64,000 bases of DNA from Luteolibacter yonseiensis (lineage in GTDB: Bacteria; Verrucomicrobiota; Verrucomicrobiia; Verrucomicrobiales; Akkermansiaceae), in the NCBI RefSeq assembly GCF_016595465.1, contig NZ_JAENIK010000004.1:1-64000 (forward strand), given 5' to 3'. Positions 55,608-63,932 of the stretch are shown piece by piece. Below the pieces are notes generated by a model. It ran no database searches, was not told the DNA's origin, and saw nothing but the letters and a program-made list of their open reading frames with translations. The position numbers and the translations under genes are program-made. Position 1 is the first letter of the stretch; the number at the start of each line of letters is the position of its first letter.

Positions 55608-56807
55608 TCAGGCGATTTTCAAAAGGGCGAGGCCGAACAACGCGAGCATGATCGAGATGATCCAGAAACGGATGATCACCTGGTTCTCATGCCAGCCGAG
55701 GAGTTCGAAATGATGGTGGATCGGAGACATCTTGAAAATGCGTTTCTTCCGCAGCTTGAAGCTGCCGACCTGCAGGATGACGGACATCGCCTCCATCACG
55801 AACACCCCGCCGATGATGACGAGAAGCAGCTCCTGCTTGGTGCAGATGGCCGCGGTGCCGAGGGCGCCGCCGATGGCAAGCGAACCGGTGTCTCCCATGA
55901 AAACCTTCGCCGGGTGGCAGTTGAACCAGAGGAACCCGAAGCAGGCTCCGACCAGCGCCATGAGGAAAACCGCCAGCTCGCCGATGTAGCGGTTGTGCGG
56001 GATGACCAGATACTCGGTGGCCATGAAAAAGTGACCGGCCAGGTAAGCGAGGAACGCGTAGGACAATGCGACGCTGATGGTCGTGCCGGTCGCAAGACCG
56101 TCCAGACCGTCGGTGAGATTCACGGCGTTCGAACAACCCACGATGACCAGCGCGAAGAAGGGGATGACCAGCCACTGCAGGTCGATGATGGCGACCTTGA
56201 AGAGAGGAAAGGTGACCGCACCGATACCGATGGGATTCTGGCCGAGCCGGTAACCCGCCAAACCCTCGGCAATCTGCTGGGGTGTCGCGCCGAAACCGGA
56301 GATCTCCTTTTTGAAATACAGGAAGCAGGCCGCGATGAGGGCGATGACCAGCTGCCAGGCCAGTTTTTTCCGGCTGCTGATGCCGTCGGATTTCTTCTCC
56401 TTCACCTTCTTGTAGTCGTCGCAGAACCCAAGCAGGCCGCACGCCGCCATGGTGCAGGCGCAGACCGCGATGAAGGGATTCAGCGGCCGTGCGAAAACGA
56501 GCGTGGAAACCAGCACCGACCCGATGATGAGCACGCCTCCCATGGTCGGCGTGCCGATTTTTCCTCCGTGGAGTTCCGCGAGCTTGTGCACCTCGTCCGC
56601 GGTGCGGATCGGCTGGCCGACTTTCAACGAGATCAAACGGCGGATGACGCGCGGCCCGAAAATGACGGACAGGATGAACGACAACAACCCCGCGCTGGCG
56701 GCACGGAAGGTGATGTATTGAAAAAGGTTCAGGAAGCGGAAGGACTTGGCCCAGGCTTCTCCGTGTTCAAAGGCGTTCAGCCAGAAATCGTAAATCGCAG
56801 GTAACAT
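55608..56807 (-). CDS. mraY: Phospho-N-acetylmuramoyl-pentapeptide transferase
   Basis: 399 residues with about ten membrane helices. Conserved cytoplasmic motifs are present: CDDYKKVKEKKSDGI, SNAVNLTDGLDGLATG, and FMGDTGSLAIGGALGTAA, and the His-rich PIHHHFELLGW. It makes lipid I. The start codon overlaps the murF stop (TGATG). Confidence 0.96.
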   Translation of the reverse strand: MLPAIYDFWLNAFEHGEAWAKSFRFLNLFQYITFRAASAGLLSFILSVIFGPRVIRRLISLKVGQPIRTADEVHKLAELHGGKIGTPTMGGVLIIGSVLVSTLVFARPLNPFIAVCACTMAACGLLGFCDDYKKVKEKKSDGISSRKKLAWQLVIALIAACFLYFKKEISGFGATPQQIAEGLAGYRLGQNPIGIGAVTFPLFKVAIIDLQWLVIPFFALVIVGCSNAVNLTDGLDGLATGTTISVALSYAFLAYLAGHFFMATEYLVIPHNRYIGELAVFLMALVGACFGFLWFNCHPAKVFMGDTGSLAIGGALGTAAICTKQELLLVIIGGVFVMEAMSVILQVGSFKLRKKRIFKMSPIHHHFELLGWHENQVIIRFWIISIMLALFGLALLKIA

Positions 56808-58171
56808 CAGTTGCGGGGAAAAGCGGCGTGCATCACACGCTCCACGGTTGCGGATCGGCTGCCCTTGAAGAGGACGACGTCACCTGGTTTCACTTCTTGT
56901 TTCAGCCACTCGGCCGCTTGTGTGAGATCGGGAAAATGAGGAGCGTTTCCAGCGCCTTCCGCGATGCCTTCCGAGCCATCGCCCACGGCGATGACCGTCA
57001 GGTTCCGCCCGGCGGCGAGGGCGCCGGTCCGGAGATGCGCGGCGGGTGCGTGAGGCCCGAGCTCGCCCATGCGTCCGAGCACGATGACCCGGCGTCCTCC
57101 GTTGTTGACCGGGGTGTCCGCCAAGGTCTCGATGGCCGCGGCCATGGACTCGGGATTGGCGTTGTAGGTATCGTCGATGACCGTCGTGCCTTGGTATTCG
57201 TAGCGTCCGAGACGTCCGCCTGTCAGCGAGGCGTTCGACAACCCTGCGGCGATCTCCGCGGGAGAAATCCCGAGCTTCCAACCGGTGGCGGCGGCGAGCA
57301 GCGCGTTCGTCACCATGTGGCGGCCGGGCACGGGCAGGCTCACACGCACCGGCTCCTCGCCTTCGATCACGAGCGAGAACTCCGTCGAATCAGCGCCGAA
57401 TTCCAGATCTTCCGCACGAACGAGTCCGCGGCCGTTTCCCACGGAAATCATGCCGCAGCGGACACGCTGGCGCAGGTAGTCGCGGAAATCACAGGTCGCT
57501 GGCAGAAACAGGATGCCGTCGGCAGGAAGCGCGCGGCCGAGCATTCCTTTCTCCTCGGCGATGGCCTCGCGCGTGCCCATGAACTCGATGTGCGCGGTGC
57601 CGATGTTCGTGATGATGCCATACTTCGGCCTCGCGATCTCGCACAGCGGCGCGATCTCGCCGGGATGGTTCATCCCCATTTCCCAGACAGCGGCGGTGTG
57701 GTCTTTCGAAGTCCCGAGAACGGTCAGGGGAACCCCGATGTGGTTGTTCAGGTTCCCCCGGGTGGCGGAGACGTTGAACCGCTGTGAAAGCACGGCGGCG
57801 GTGAAATCCTTGGTGCTGGTTTTCCCGTTCGAGCCCGTTATGCCCACCACGGGGATGTCGAGCTGCCTGCGCCACCAGCAGGCAAGGCGCTGCAGGGCCA
57901 GCAAGGTGTCGGGAACCACGATGACCGCGGTCCCCTCCGGTGGCACCCCTTCCCAGTTCTGGACGACGGCGACGGACGAACCGGTGCCGAGCGCCTGGGC
58001 GGCGAAGAGGTCGCCGTTGAAATTCTCCCCACGCAGGGCGAAAAACGCGGACCCCGGCGGCAGCTTGCGGGTGTCGGTGGAGACGCCGCCGGACACGATC
58101 ACGTCTCCCCGTCCCGCGGCGACCGGCACGCCGAGGATCTCCGCGATCTGCTGTCCGGAAATGGGGTTCAT
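56807..58171 (-). CDS. murF: UDP-MurNAc-tripeptide D-alanyl-D-alanine ligase
   Basis: 454 residues. ATP-binding GITGSNGKTSTKDFTAAVL, the family block EMGMNHPGEIAPLCEIARP, and DDTYNANPESMAAAIETL identify MurF. It adds D-Ala-D-Ala to the stem. Its start overlaps the murE stop (ATGA). Confidence 0.95.
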   Translation of the reverse strand: MNPISGQQIAEILGVPVAAGRGDVIVSGGVSTDTRKLPPGSAFFALRGENFNGDLFAAQALGTGSSVAVVQNWEGVPPEGTAVIVVPDTLLALQRLACWWRRQLDIPVVGITGSNGKTSTKDFTAAVLSQRFNVSATRGNLNNHIGVPLTVLGTSKDHTAAVWEMGMNHPGEIAPLCEIARPKYGIITNIGTAHIEFMGTREAIAEEKGMLGRALPADGILFLPATCDFRDYLRQRVRCGMISVGNGRGLVRAEDLEFGADSTEFSLVIEGEEPVRVSLPVPGRHMVTNALLAAATGWKLGISPAEIAAGLSNASLTGGRLGRYEYQGTTVIDDTYNANPESMAAAIETLADTPVNNGGRRVIVLGRMGELGPHAPAAHLRTGALAAGRNLTVIAVGDGSEGIAEGAGNAPHFPDLTQAAEWLKQEVKPGDVVLFKGSRSATVERVMHAAFPRN

Positions 58172-59667
58172 CGCATGTCGGAAATGGCTTGGGCACGTTC
58201 GCGAAGCGCCTTGCTGGCATGCTTGCGGTCATCGAAGTCGATGGTTTCGGTGGCGAACTGCTGGGTGGTCTCATGGCCCTTGCCGGCGATGAGGATGATG
58301 TCGCCGGAGAGGGAGTTCGCGATGGCGAAATTGATGGCTTCCGAGCGGTCCGGAATGCTGCGGGAGGCTTTCCCTCCGAGGCCCTTCTCGACCTCGCTGA
58401 TGATGGCGAGCGGATCTTCCGAACGTGGGTTGTCGGAAGTCACGACGACCGCGTCGCTGTGGCGGGCGGCGGCGGCGGCCATGAGCGGGCGCTTGCCCTT
58501 GTCGCGATCCCCCCCGCAACCGAAGACGGTGATGAGGCGGCGCGGCTCGAGCTCCTTGAGCGTGCGGCAGGCGTTTTCCAGCGCATCCGGAGTGTGCGCG
58601 TAGTCCACGAAAACGGTCGCACCACCGGCATTTCCGACGTTTTCCATCCGGCCCGGGACCTGTGGCGCTTCCAACAAGAACGCGACGGCGTCGCGTGGCT
58701 TGATGCCGCAGGCGCTGGCGGCGGCGATGGCGGCCAGGAGATTGTAAACGTTGAAGCGGCCGATGAGCGGGGCACGGACCAGGAAGGATTTGCCCTTGGC
58801 CGTGAGCTCGAACTCCATGCCGCGGGCGTTCTGGCGGAAGTTGTTCGCGCGGAAATCACAATGCACGTTGAAGCCGAACCTGATGACCGGCAGCTTCCCT
58901 TCCAGTGCGACGGCGAGCTCCCTGCCGTAGGCGTCGTCCGTGTTGATGACGGCGGCGGGCTTCTTGCCGAGGGGGTTCGCCGCAAGAGCATGGAACCAAT
59001 CCGCCTTCGCCTTGAAGTAGGCTTCGAAGGTGCCGTGATAGTCGAGGTGGTCCTGCGTGAGGTTCGTGAAAACACACGCATCGAACCCGACGGCGGCGAC
59101 ACGCTTCTGGTGGATGCCGTGCGAGGAGACCTCCATGGCCACGCCACGGCACCCGTTGTCGCGCATGCGGGTGAGCACCGCGGAAAGCTCGATCGAACCG
59201 GGAGTGGTGTGCTTGGCGGGCTCCTGTCTCCCGCCGTCGTCGACGAGGATGGTGCCCAGCAACCCCGCGCGATGCCATGCGGATTTCATCAGGTGGTGGA
59301 GCAGGAACGCCGTGGTGGTCTTGCCATTGGTGCCGGTGACACCCGCCATTTTCAGGTCTTGCCATGGGTGCCCCGCCAGGGTGGAGGCAAGTATGGAAAC
59401 GGCTTCGCGGCTGTCCGGCACATGCAGCCAGGTCGCGGGCGCGGTGTAGTCGGAAGGCTGCGCCGTTTCCGCGAGAATCGCCGAGGCTCCGGCGGCGAGC
59501 GCGTCATTGATGAAGCGGTGGCCGTCCAGCGTGGTTCCCCGGATGGCCGCGAAAATCTTGCCCGGTGTCACCTCGCGGGATGAGGTGGTGACGGCATAGA
59601 CGGCGGTATCCAGCGATCCTGCGACCGTGACTTTTGTGAGGCTTGAAATGAGATCGCGGAGAATCAT
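58168..59667 (-). CDS. murE: UDP-MurNAc-L-Ala-D-Glu meso-diaminopimelate ligase
   Basis: 499 residues. ATP-binding GVTGTNGKTTTAFLLHHL and the specificity motif DNPR (TSDNPRSEDPLAII), typical of enzymes adding meso-diaminopimelate, indicate a DAP-type peptidoglycan. Overlaps with ftsI and murF (ATGA) show tight coupling. Confidence 0.96.
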   Translation of the reverse strand: MILRDLISSLTKVTVAGSLDTAVYAVTTSSREVTPGKIFAAIRGTTLDGHRFINDALAAGASAILAETAQPSDYTAPATWLHVPDSREAVSILASTLAGHPWQDLKMAGVTGTNGKTTTAFLLHHLMKSAWHRAGLLGTILVDDGGRQEPAKHTTPGSIELSAVLTRMRDNGCRGVAMEVSSHGIHQKRVAAVGFDACVFTNLTQDHLDYHGTFEAYFKAKADWFHALAANPLGKKPAAVINTDDAYGRELAVALEGKLPVIRFGFNVHCDFRANNFRQNARGMEFELTAKGKSFLVRAPLIGRFNVYNLLAAIAAASACGIKPRDAVAFLLEAPQVPGRMENVGNAGGATVFVDYAHTPDALENACRTLKELEPRRLITVFGCGGDRDKGKRPLMAAAAARHSDAVVVTSDNPRSEDPLAIISEVEKGLGGKASRSIPDRSEAINFAIANSLSGDIILIAGKGHETTQQFATETIDFDDRKHASKALRERAQAISDMR

Positions 59668-61589
59668 CTGTTGGAGGCGGAGAGCGGCGTTGTGACGGGT
59701 TCGGTCGGTTGCAAATTCATGTGGGTAACCACGCGGGCGGCGATTTTTCCAAAAATGGGCGCGGAGACATTGCCTCCCTGGGGCTTGACGACCTCCGCCG
59801 TGGGATTGGGCTCGTCAATGACGACCACACAGACAAACGCGGGGTCCTGTGCGGGCATCATGCCGGCGAAGGTGGTGATCTTCTTGCCCTTGAAGTATCC
59901 GCCCAGCGGATTGTGCTTCTCCGCGGTTCCGGTTTTTCCAGCGACACGAAAACCGGGCACGCCGGCCCGGACTCCCGTTCCGCCCTTCTGGACGATTTTT
60001 TCCAGGGCTCCCCGCATCTGCGCCGCGGCACGGGGTTTCAGGACCGTGCCCACAACCTCCGGCTTGTAGTCTTCCACGATGGTCCCGTCGTTCGCGATGA
60101 GCGATTTGACGATGTGCGGCTTCCTCAGTTTCCCATCCCCCGCGATGACCGAGTAGGCGCAGGCGACCTGAAGCGTGGTGACATTCGTGGCGTAGCCATA
60201 GCAGGCGCGGGAGAAATCCGCTTCATTGTTGGTATTCCGGGCGATCCCTGAACTCTCGCCGCTGAGCTGGATGCCGGTTTTCTTCCCGAAACCGAACTCG
60301 TGGAGGTATTGGTAGAACCGCCTCGATCCGAGCTGGCGGCCGAGGTTGTAAGCCCCGTTGTTGTTCGACTTCTGCAGGACTCCCTCCACCGTGAGATATC
60401 CCGCGGGATGGTCGTCGGTCACCTTGAAGCCCCTGCCCTGGTAAAAGCCATTGAAGCAGTTGATGGAGGTCAGCGGAGTGACCAGGCCTTCGTTCATCGC
60501 ACCGCTGGCGGAGATGATCTTGATCACGGAGCCGGGCTCGTTCACGGCCTGGATGGCGTAGTTGAAGCTGTTCTGCGCGAGATTCTCCTTGCGGTTCAGG
60601 TTGAAGTTCGGGCGGCTCGCCAAGGCGAGGATCTCACCGGTTTTCGGATCCATCAGGACAACCGCCCCCTTGTGGGTCCGGAATTCCGCCAGCCCCGCGT
60701 CCAGCTCCTCCTCGACAATGCTCTGGATGCCCATGTCGATGGTGAGCTTGACGTTGAGTCCGGCACGCGGCGGCTTCAGGCTGCCCGAATCGCCGGGGAC
60801 GACGATGCCACGGTCGTTGCGGCGCTTTTCGCTCCAGCCGTCCCGACCGGCGAGAAAGTCGTTCATCGACGACTCGACGCCGAACCTGCCCACGATCTTG
60901 GTGTGGACCTTGCCATCGGCGTCCTTCTCCTCGGACTCCGCGGTGAAACCGATGAGGTGGGTGGCATGCTCCTCGGAGGTGTACCAGCGCTTGAGCGAGT
61001 TCTCGAACTCGATGCCGTCTATCCTGTTTTTCTCGGTGATCTCGCGGATGTTGTCGCCGATGTCCTGATTGATGTTCTTGGCGATGGTGAAATATTTCGC
61101 GTCGTTTCCGGCGATCTTCGCGTGAAGCTCGTCCCTCCGCATGCCCAGCGGACGGGCGAGGGTGCCGACGATGTAGGCGAGGTATTTCTGCTGGATGACC
61201 TCGACAGGCTCGCCATCGAGAATCTCGCCACGCAGCACGTTGATGCGTTTCGCCTGCTTCGCGGGAGTGAGATCGTTCCAGCCGGGTTCGGCGCTTGCCT
61301 GCTGGTAGGCGAGGCCGAAGCTTCCGATCTTCGGGTCCATGATGTGCGTCTTGTCCACCAGCACGCTCATCACGGGGATGCTTTTCGCGAGGGTTTCCTC
61401 GTTCCGGTCCACGATTTCACCGCGCGAGGCGGTCAGCCTCTCCACGCTCCGGTTCTGGCGTTGGGATTTCTGCTCGTAGTGGTGGCGGTCCACGAGCTGG
61501 ATCTGCACCAATCTGGCCGAAAGCACACTGAGCCCGACCACGAGGATCGAACACAGGATGATGCAGCGGGACTGGAAGGTGGTTTTCAA
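59664..61589 (-). CDS. ftsI: Penicillin-binding protein 3 / FtsI (septal transpeptidase)
   Basis: 641 residues: an N-terminal membrane helix (CIILCSILVVGLSVLSARLVQIQ), a dimerisation domain and a transpeptidase domain with all three active-site motifs, SVIK in PGSVIKIISA, SNN in KSNNNGAYNLG and KTG in VAGKTGTAEKH. It cross-links septal peptidoglycan with FtsW. It starts three bases after ftsL. Confidence 0.95.
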   Translation of the reverse strand: MKTTFQSRCIILCSILVVGLSVLSARLVQIQLVDRHHYEQKSQRQNRSVERLTASRGEIVDRNEETLAKSIPVMSVLVDKTHIMDPKIGSFGLAYQQASAEPGWNDLTPAKQAKRINVLRGEILDGEPVEVIQQKYLAYIVGTLARPLGMRRDELHAKIAGNDAKYFTIAKNINQDIGDNIREITEKNRIDGIEFENSLKRWYTSEEHATHLIGFTAESEEKDADGKVHTKIVGRFGVESSMNDFLAGRDGWSEKRRNDRGIVVPGDSGSLKPPRAGLNVKLTIDMGIQSIVEEELDAGLAEFRTHKGAVVLMDPKTGEILALASRPNFNLNRKENLAQNSFNYAIQAVNEPGSVIKIISASGAMNEGLVTPLTSINCFNGFYQGRGFKVTDDHPAGYLTVEGVLQKSNNNGAYNLGRQLGSRRFYQYLHEFGFGKKTGIQLSGESSGIARNTNNEADFSRACYGYATNVTTLQVACAYSVIAGDGKLRKPHIVKSLIANDGTIVEDYKPEVVGTVLKPRAAAQMRGALEKIVQKGGTGVRAGVPGFRVAGKTGTAEKHNPLGGYFKGKKITTFAGMMPAQDPAFVCVVVIDEPNPTAEVVKPQGGNVSAPIFGKIAARVVTHMNLQPTEPVTTPLSASNR

Positions 61590-61592
61590 ATT

Positions 61593-61934
61593 CTAAGGTG
61601 CGGCGGAGGCGACGCTGTGGCGGCCGGATGCGCCGGAGTCAACCTCTTCGATGACGTTCAGCGGAATCGGCCGCAGGGAGGTTCCGTTTTCGGCGATCTG
61701 CTTGCGGATGACGAAGCGGTTCAGAAGCTGGTCCATGCGCATGTCGGTGGTGCGCGTGTCAAGGCGGCATTGCTCGATGTTCCGGTTGATCGATTCGATC
61801 TCCCGGGAAACCTGGATCTGGCGGTTCTTGTAGAACACGTGCAGAACTCCACCGGCGGTCATGATGATGCCGCCGAGGATGATGGCGATATAGGTTGACA
61901 CGGAAGTGCGGGGCTCGTTGCGGCGACGGTTCAT
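61593..61934 (-). CDS. ftsL: FtsL-like cell-division protein
   Basis: 113 residues: a short basic cytoplasmic N-terminus (MNRRRNEPRTS), one membrane helix (YIAIILGGIIMTAGGVLHVFY) and a coiled-coil segment (IQVSREIESINRNIEQCRLDTRTTDMRMDQLL). The sequence is not conserved in FtsL families, but the design, size and position between rsmH and ftsI are. The start overlaps the rsmH stop (ATGA). Confidence 0.82.
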   Translation of the reverse strand: MNRRRNEPRTSVSTYIAIILGGIIMTAGGVLHVFYKNRQIQVSREIESINRNIEQCRLDTRTTDMRMDQLLNRFVIRKQIAENGTSLRPIPLNVIEEVDSGASGRHSVASAAP

Positions 61935-63385
61935 GACTTGGGGTGTAAAAGCTGTGCAACCCGCAGTTTGGCACTGCGGGCTCGCGGGTTCAGGGAGATT
62001 TCTTCGGCAGATGGTGCGATGGCTTTTCTGCAAAGCAGCCGGTATTGGTAGTCGGGGTTCGGCCGGGGTTCCGGCCAACCGGGGTCATCGAGAAATTCGG
62101 TGGACCGGTGTTTGAGGAATCTCTTGACCATGCGGTCCTCAAGACTGTGGAAGGTGATGATGAGCAGGCGTCCCCCGGGCTTCAGGGCCGAGGAAGCGTT
62201 GGCCAGAGCGGTCGCCAGGGACTCGAGTTCCTCGTTCACCGCCATGCGGATGGCTTGGAAGGTCTTTGTCGCGGGATGGGTCCGCCCGTGACGACCGATC
62301 GTTTTCTCGATGAAGTCCGCGAGATCCAGCGTGGTGGTGAAGGGCTTGATGGCCCGCTGCCTGACGATGGCTCCCGCGATGCGCCTCGCTTTCGACTCCT
62401 CGCCGAATTCGAAAAGGATCCGCACGATCTCGGCTTCCGGCCATTTGTTCACGATGTCCGCGGCGGTGCGCGGGCTGGAAGGACCCATGCGCATGTCGAG
62501 CGGCCCCTCCCGCATGAAGGAGAATCCACGTTCGGCGGAGTCGAGCTGGCGCGAGGAAACGCCGAGATCCATCAGCAGTCCATCCGCGAGATCGCCCTGC
62601 CGGATTGCGGGGGTTTCCAGAAGCTGGGAAAAATTCCCCTCCCATGTGGAAAAGCGCTCGCCGTAATGCGCGAGGCGGGCGCGGGCATGCGCGAGCGCCT
62701 CCGGATCGCGATCCACGCCGAGCACACGGGCTCCGGATTTGAGAAAAATCTCGCTATGGCCGCCACCACCCAAGGTGCCGTCGATGATGAACTTGCCGGG
62801 GCCCGCAGCCATCCATTCTTCGGTTTCCGCAGGGAAAACCGGGAGATGGTAGCCATCCGCAGCCACGATTTCGGAAAAATTCACGGATGCCCGGGCCGAC
62901 AACCAGCCAGGAGCGGCGCAGGCATCCGTGGGAAGGGACGAAGCGGCGTGCTGTCCCGAGCCAGCCACTTCGTCCGATGGAATGTCTTCCAATCCCCGTG
63001 TTGTGGATTCGTCCGCAACAGGGCGGAGCGACTTGCCGAACAACGCTTCGAACCACCCGGCACGCCGTAGGGAAACCACAGCGCCAGGTGTTGGAAAATC
63101 TGTCGATGGCCGCGCTGACAACCAGCCAGGAGCAGCGCGGACCACCGTTTCAAATAGCGAGAGAAGCTCTGTCCCGAGAGACTTCTTACGCCCAGCCATG
63201 AAAATTTGAGGAAACCGCACCGACAACCAGCCAGGAGCGGTGCGGTCCTCCGTCGACCATCCGGCAAGCTGTCCCGAGCGTGCCGCATCGTCTGAAAAAA
63301 CTCCCGGACCCGACAGGCACACGAAACCGGCCGGAGCCGCAAGGCGGGCCGTATCGTGGGTCGGAATGGGTGGGGTGAACAACAT
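61931..63385 (-). CDS. rsmH: 16S rRNA (cytosine1402-N4)-methyltransferase RsmH with repeat-bearing N-terminal extension
   Basis: The frame has 484 residues. From about residue 168 it is a standard RsmH: YHLPVFPAETEEWM, SAM-binding IIDGTLGGGGHSE, GLLMDLGVSSRQLDSAERGFSFM, and the ending LITFHSLEDRMVKRFLKH. The first ~167 residues have no similarity to RsmH and contain three copies of a DNA element (APGWLS in each). The extended frame begins 33 bases after the mraZ stop, which argues for coding, but a GTG at 62884 directly before the conserved part is the other candidate start. It methylates N4 of C1402 in 16S rRNA. Confidence 0.8.
   Translation of the reverse strand: MLFTPPIPTHDTARLAAPAGFVCLSGPGVFSDDAARSGQLAGWSTEDRTAPGWLSVRFPQIFMAGRKKSLGTELLSLFETVVRAAPGWLSARPSTDFPTPGAVVSLRRAGWFEALFGKSLRPVADESTTRGLEDIPSDEVAGSGQHAASSLPTDACAAPGWLSARASVNFSEIVAADGYHLPVFPAETEEWMAAGPGKFIIDGTLGGGGHSEIFLKSGARVLGVDRDPEALAHARARLAHYGERFSTWEGNFSQLLETPAIRQGDLADGLLMDLGVSSRQLDSAERGFSFMREGPLDMRMGPSSPRTAADIVNKWPEAEIVRILFEFGEESKARRIAGAIVRQRAIKPFTTTLDLADFIEKTIGRHGRTHPATKTFQAIRMAVNEELESLATALANASSALKPGGRLLIITFHSLEDRMVKRFLKHRSTEFLDDPGWPEPRPNPDYQYRLLCRKAIAPSAEEISLNPRARSAKLRVAQLLHPKS
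62874..62960. repeat. Palindromic element copy A in rsmH
   Basis: Starts GAAAAAT, contains an outer 10-bp perfect stem (CACGGATGCC / GGCATCCGTG), an inner CCG/CGG stem around the conserved 15-base loop ACAACCAGCCAGGAG (62899-62913) and ends CTGTCCCGAG (62951-62960). Confidence 0.75.
63094..63178. repeat. Palindromic element copy B in rsmH
   Basis: Starts GAAAATCTG, has an 8-bp perfect stem CCGCGCTG / CAGCGCGG around the same 15-base loop (63118-63132) and ends CTGTCCCGAG (63169-63178). The stem sequence differs from copy C, but pairing is kept. Confidence 0.75.
63200..63278. repeat. Palindromic element copy C in rsmH
   Basis: Starts GAAAATTTG, has a 9-bp perfect stem ACCGCACCG / CGGTGCGGT around the same 15-base loop (63223-63237) and ends CTGTCCCGAG (63269-63278). 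Distance from loop to end block is shorter than in A and B by five or six bases. Confidence 0.75.
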
Positions 63386-63417
63386 CGTGGTTGTCGAATG
63401 TGGAAGGGATGAAAAAT

Positions 63418-63870
63418 TCAGAAAATACCGAGATCGTCTTCGGCGTCCTCGCCAGTGAGATGCGCCAGGTAGGTGTCGAAGTTGGCCTTGCTCCAGATCT
63501 CGAAATTCATGCCGCGGCCGGCCAGGACCACGTCCGAGTCGGGAGCGATCCCGGCTTTCTCGCTCAGATCCTTGGGCACGAGCAACTTGCCCTGCTCGTT
63601 GACCGCGGCTTCACGTGAGAGCAACGCGAGCTTGGCAAGCAGTTTGGATTTCTCCGCAGGGGTCTTGTCGCTCCCGTTGATGACCGACACCTTGTGCCCA
63701 TAAGCTTCCTTGCTGAGCACGCGGACCAACGGCAGCCCCTGATCCTTCGCGAACAACAGATAGAGGGACGTTCCCACCTCGGGCCGCCATGACGCCTGGA
63801 CCGAAACCCGGAACTTCGGGTCGATCTTATACGGGTGAAATCCCGTGTAGCGTTGGTTGTCAATTTCCAC
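63418..63870 (-). CDS. mraZ: Transcriptional regulator MraZ
   Basis: 150 residues with two MraZ/SpoVT-AbrB-like domains: the first starts YTGFHPYKIDPKFRVSVQASWRPE, the second includes AAVNEQGKLLVPKDLSEKAGI. The motif DxKxR is kept (DPKFR). MraZ represses its own dcw operon by binding short direct repeats upstream of its gene. The start is GTG. A fitting 10-bp tandem repeat lies about 35 bases upstream. Confidence 0.92.
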   Translation of the reverse strand: MEIDNQRYTGFHPYKIDPKFRVSVQASWRPEVGTSLYLLFAKDQGLPLVRVLSKEAYGHKVSVINGSDKTPAEKSKLLAKLALLSREAAVNEQGKLLVPKDLSEKAGIAPDSDVVLAGRGMNFEIWSKANFDTYLAHLTGEDAEDDLGIF

Positions 63871-63902
63871 TGGAGGCAGGTGTCGTTTGTGTCAGTGGCA
63901 GC

Positions 63903-63922
63903 AAAGTACACCAAAATACACC
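63903..63922 (-). promoter_or_regulatory. Tandem 10-bp repeat, probable MraZ operator
   Basis: On the minus strand GGTGTATTTT followed by GGTGTACTTT, nine of ten bases alike, at the 10-bp spacing expected for MraZ boxes. It overlaps the spacer and -10 of the proposed promoter, fitting autorepression. Confidence 0.5.
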
Positions 63923-63932
63923 GAGCCAGCAA
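63905..63932 (-). promoter_or_regulatory. Candidate promoter of the dcw cluster
   Basis: Minus strand TTGCTG (63932-63927), 16-bp spacer, TGTACT (63910-63905), about 34 bases before the mraZ GTG. A perfect TATAAT at 63964-63959 in the very A/T-rich window end is a second candidate. Confidence 0.45.

Noticed and set aside
60300-61898. A 532-codon frame on the plus strand
   Set aside because: Antisense to ftsI and ftsL, which carry intact active-site motifs and coupled starts.
62874-63278. CRISPR array reading of the rsmH repeats
   Set aside because: Only three copies, unequal spacing, ~85-bp units with internal pairing, inside an open frame and without cas genes.
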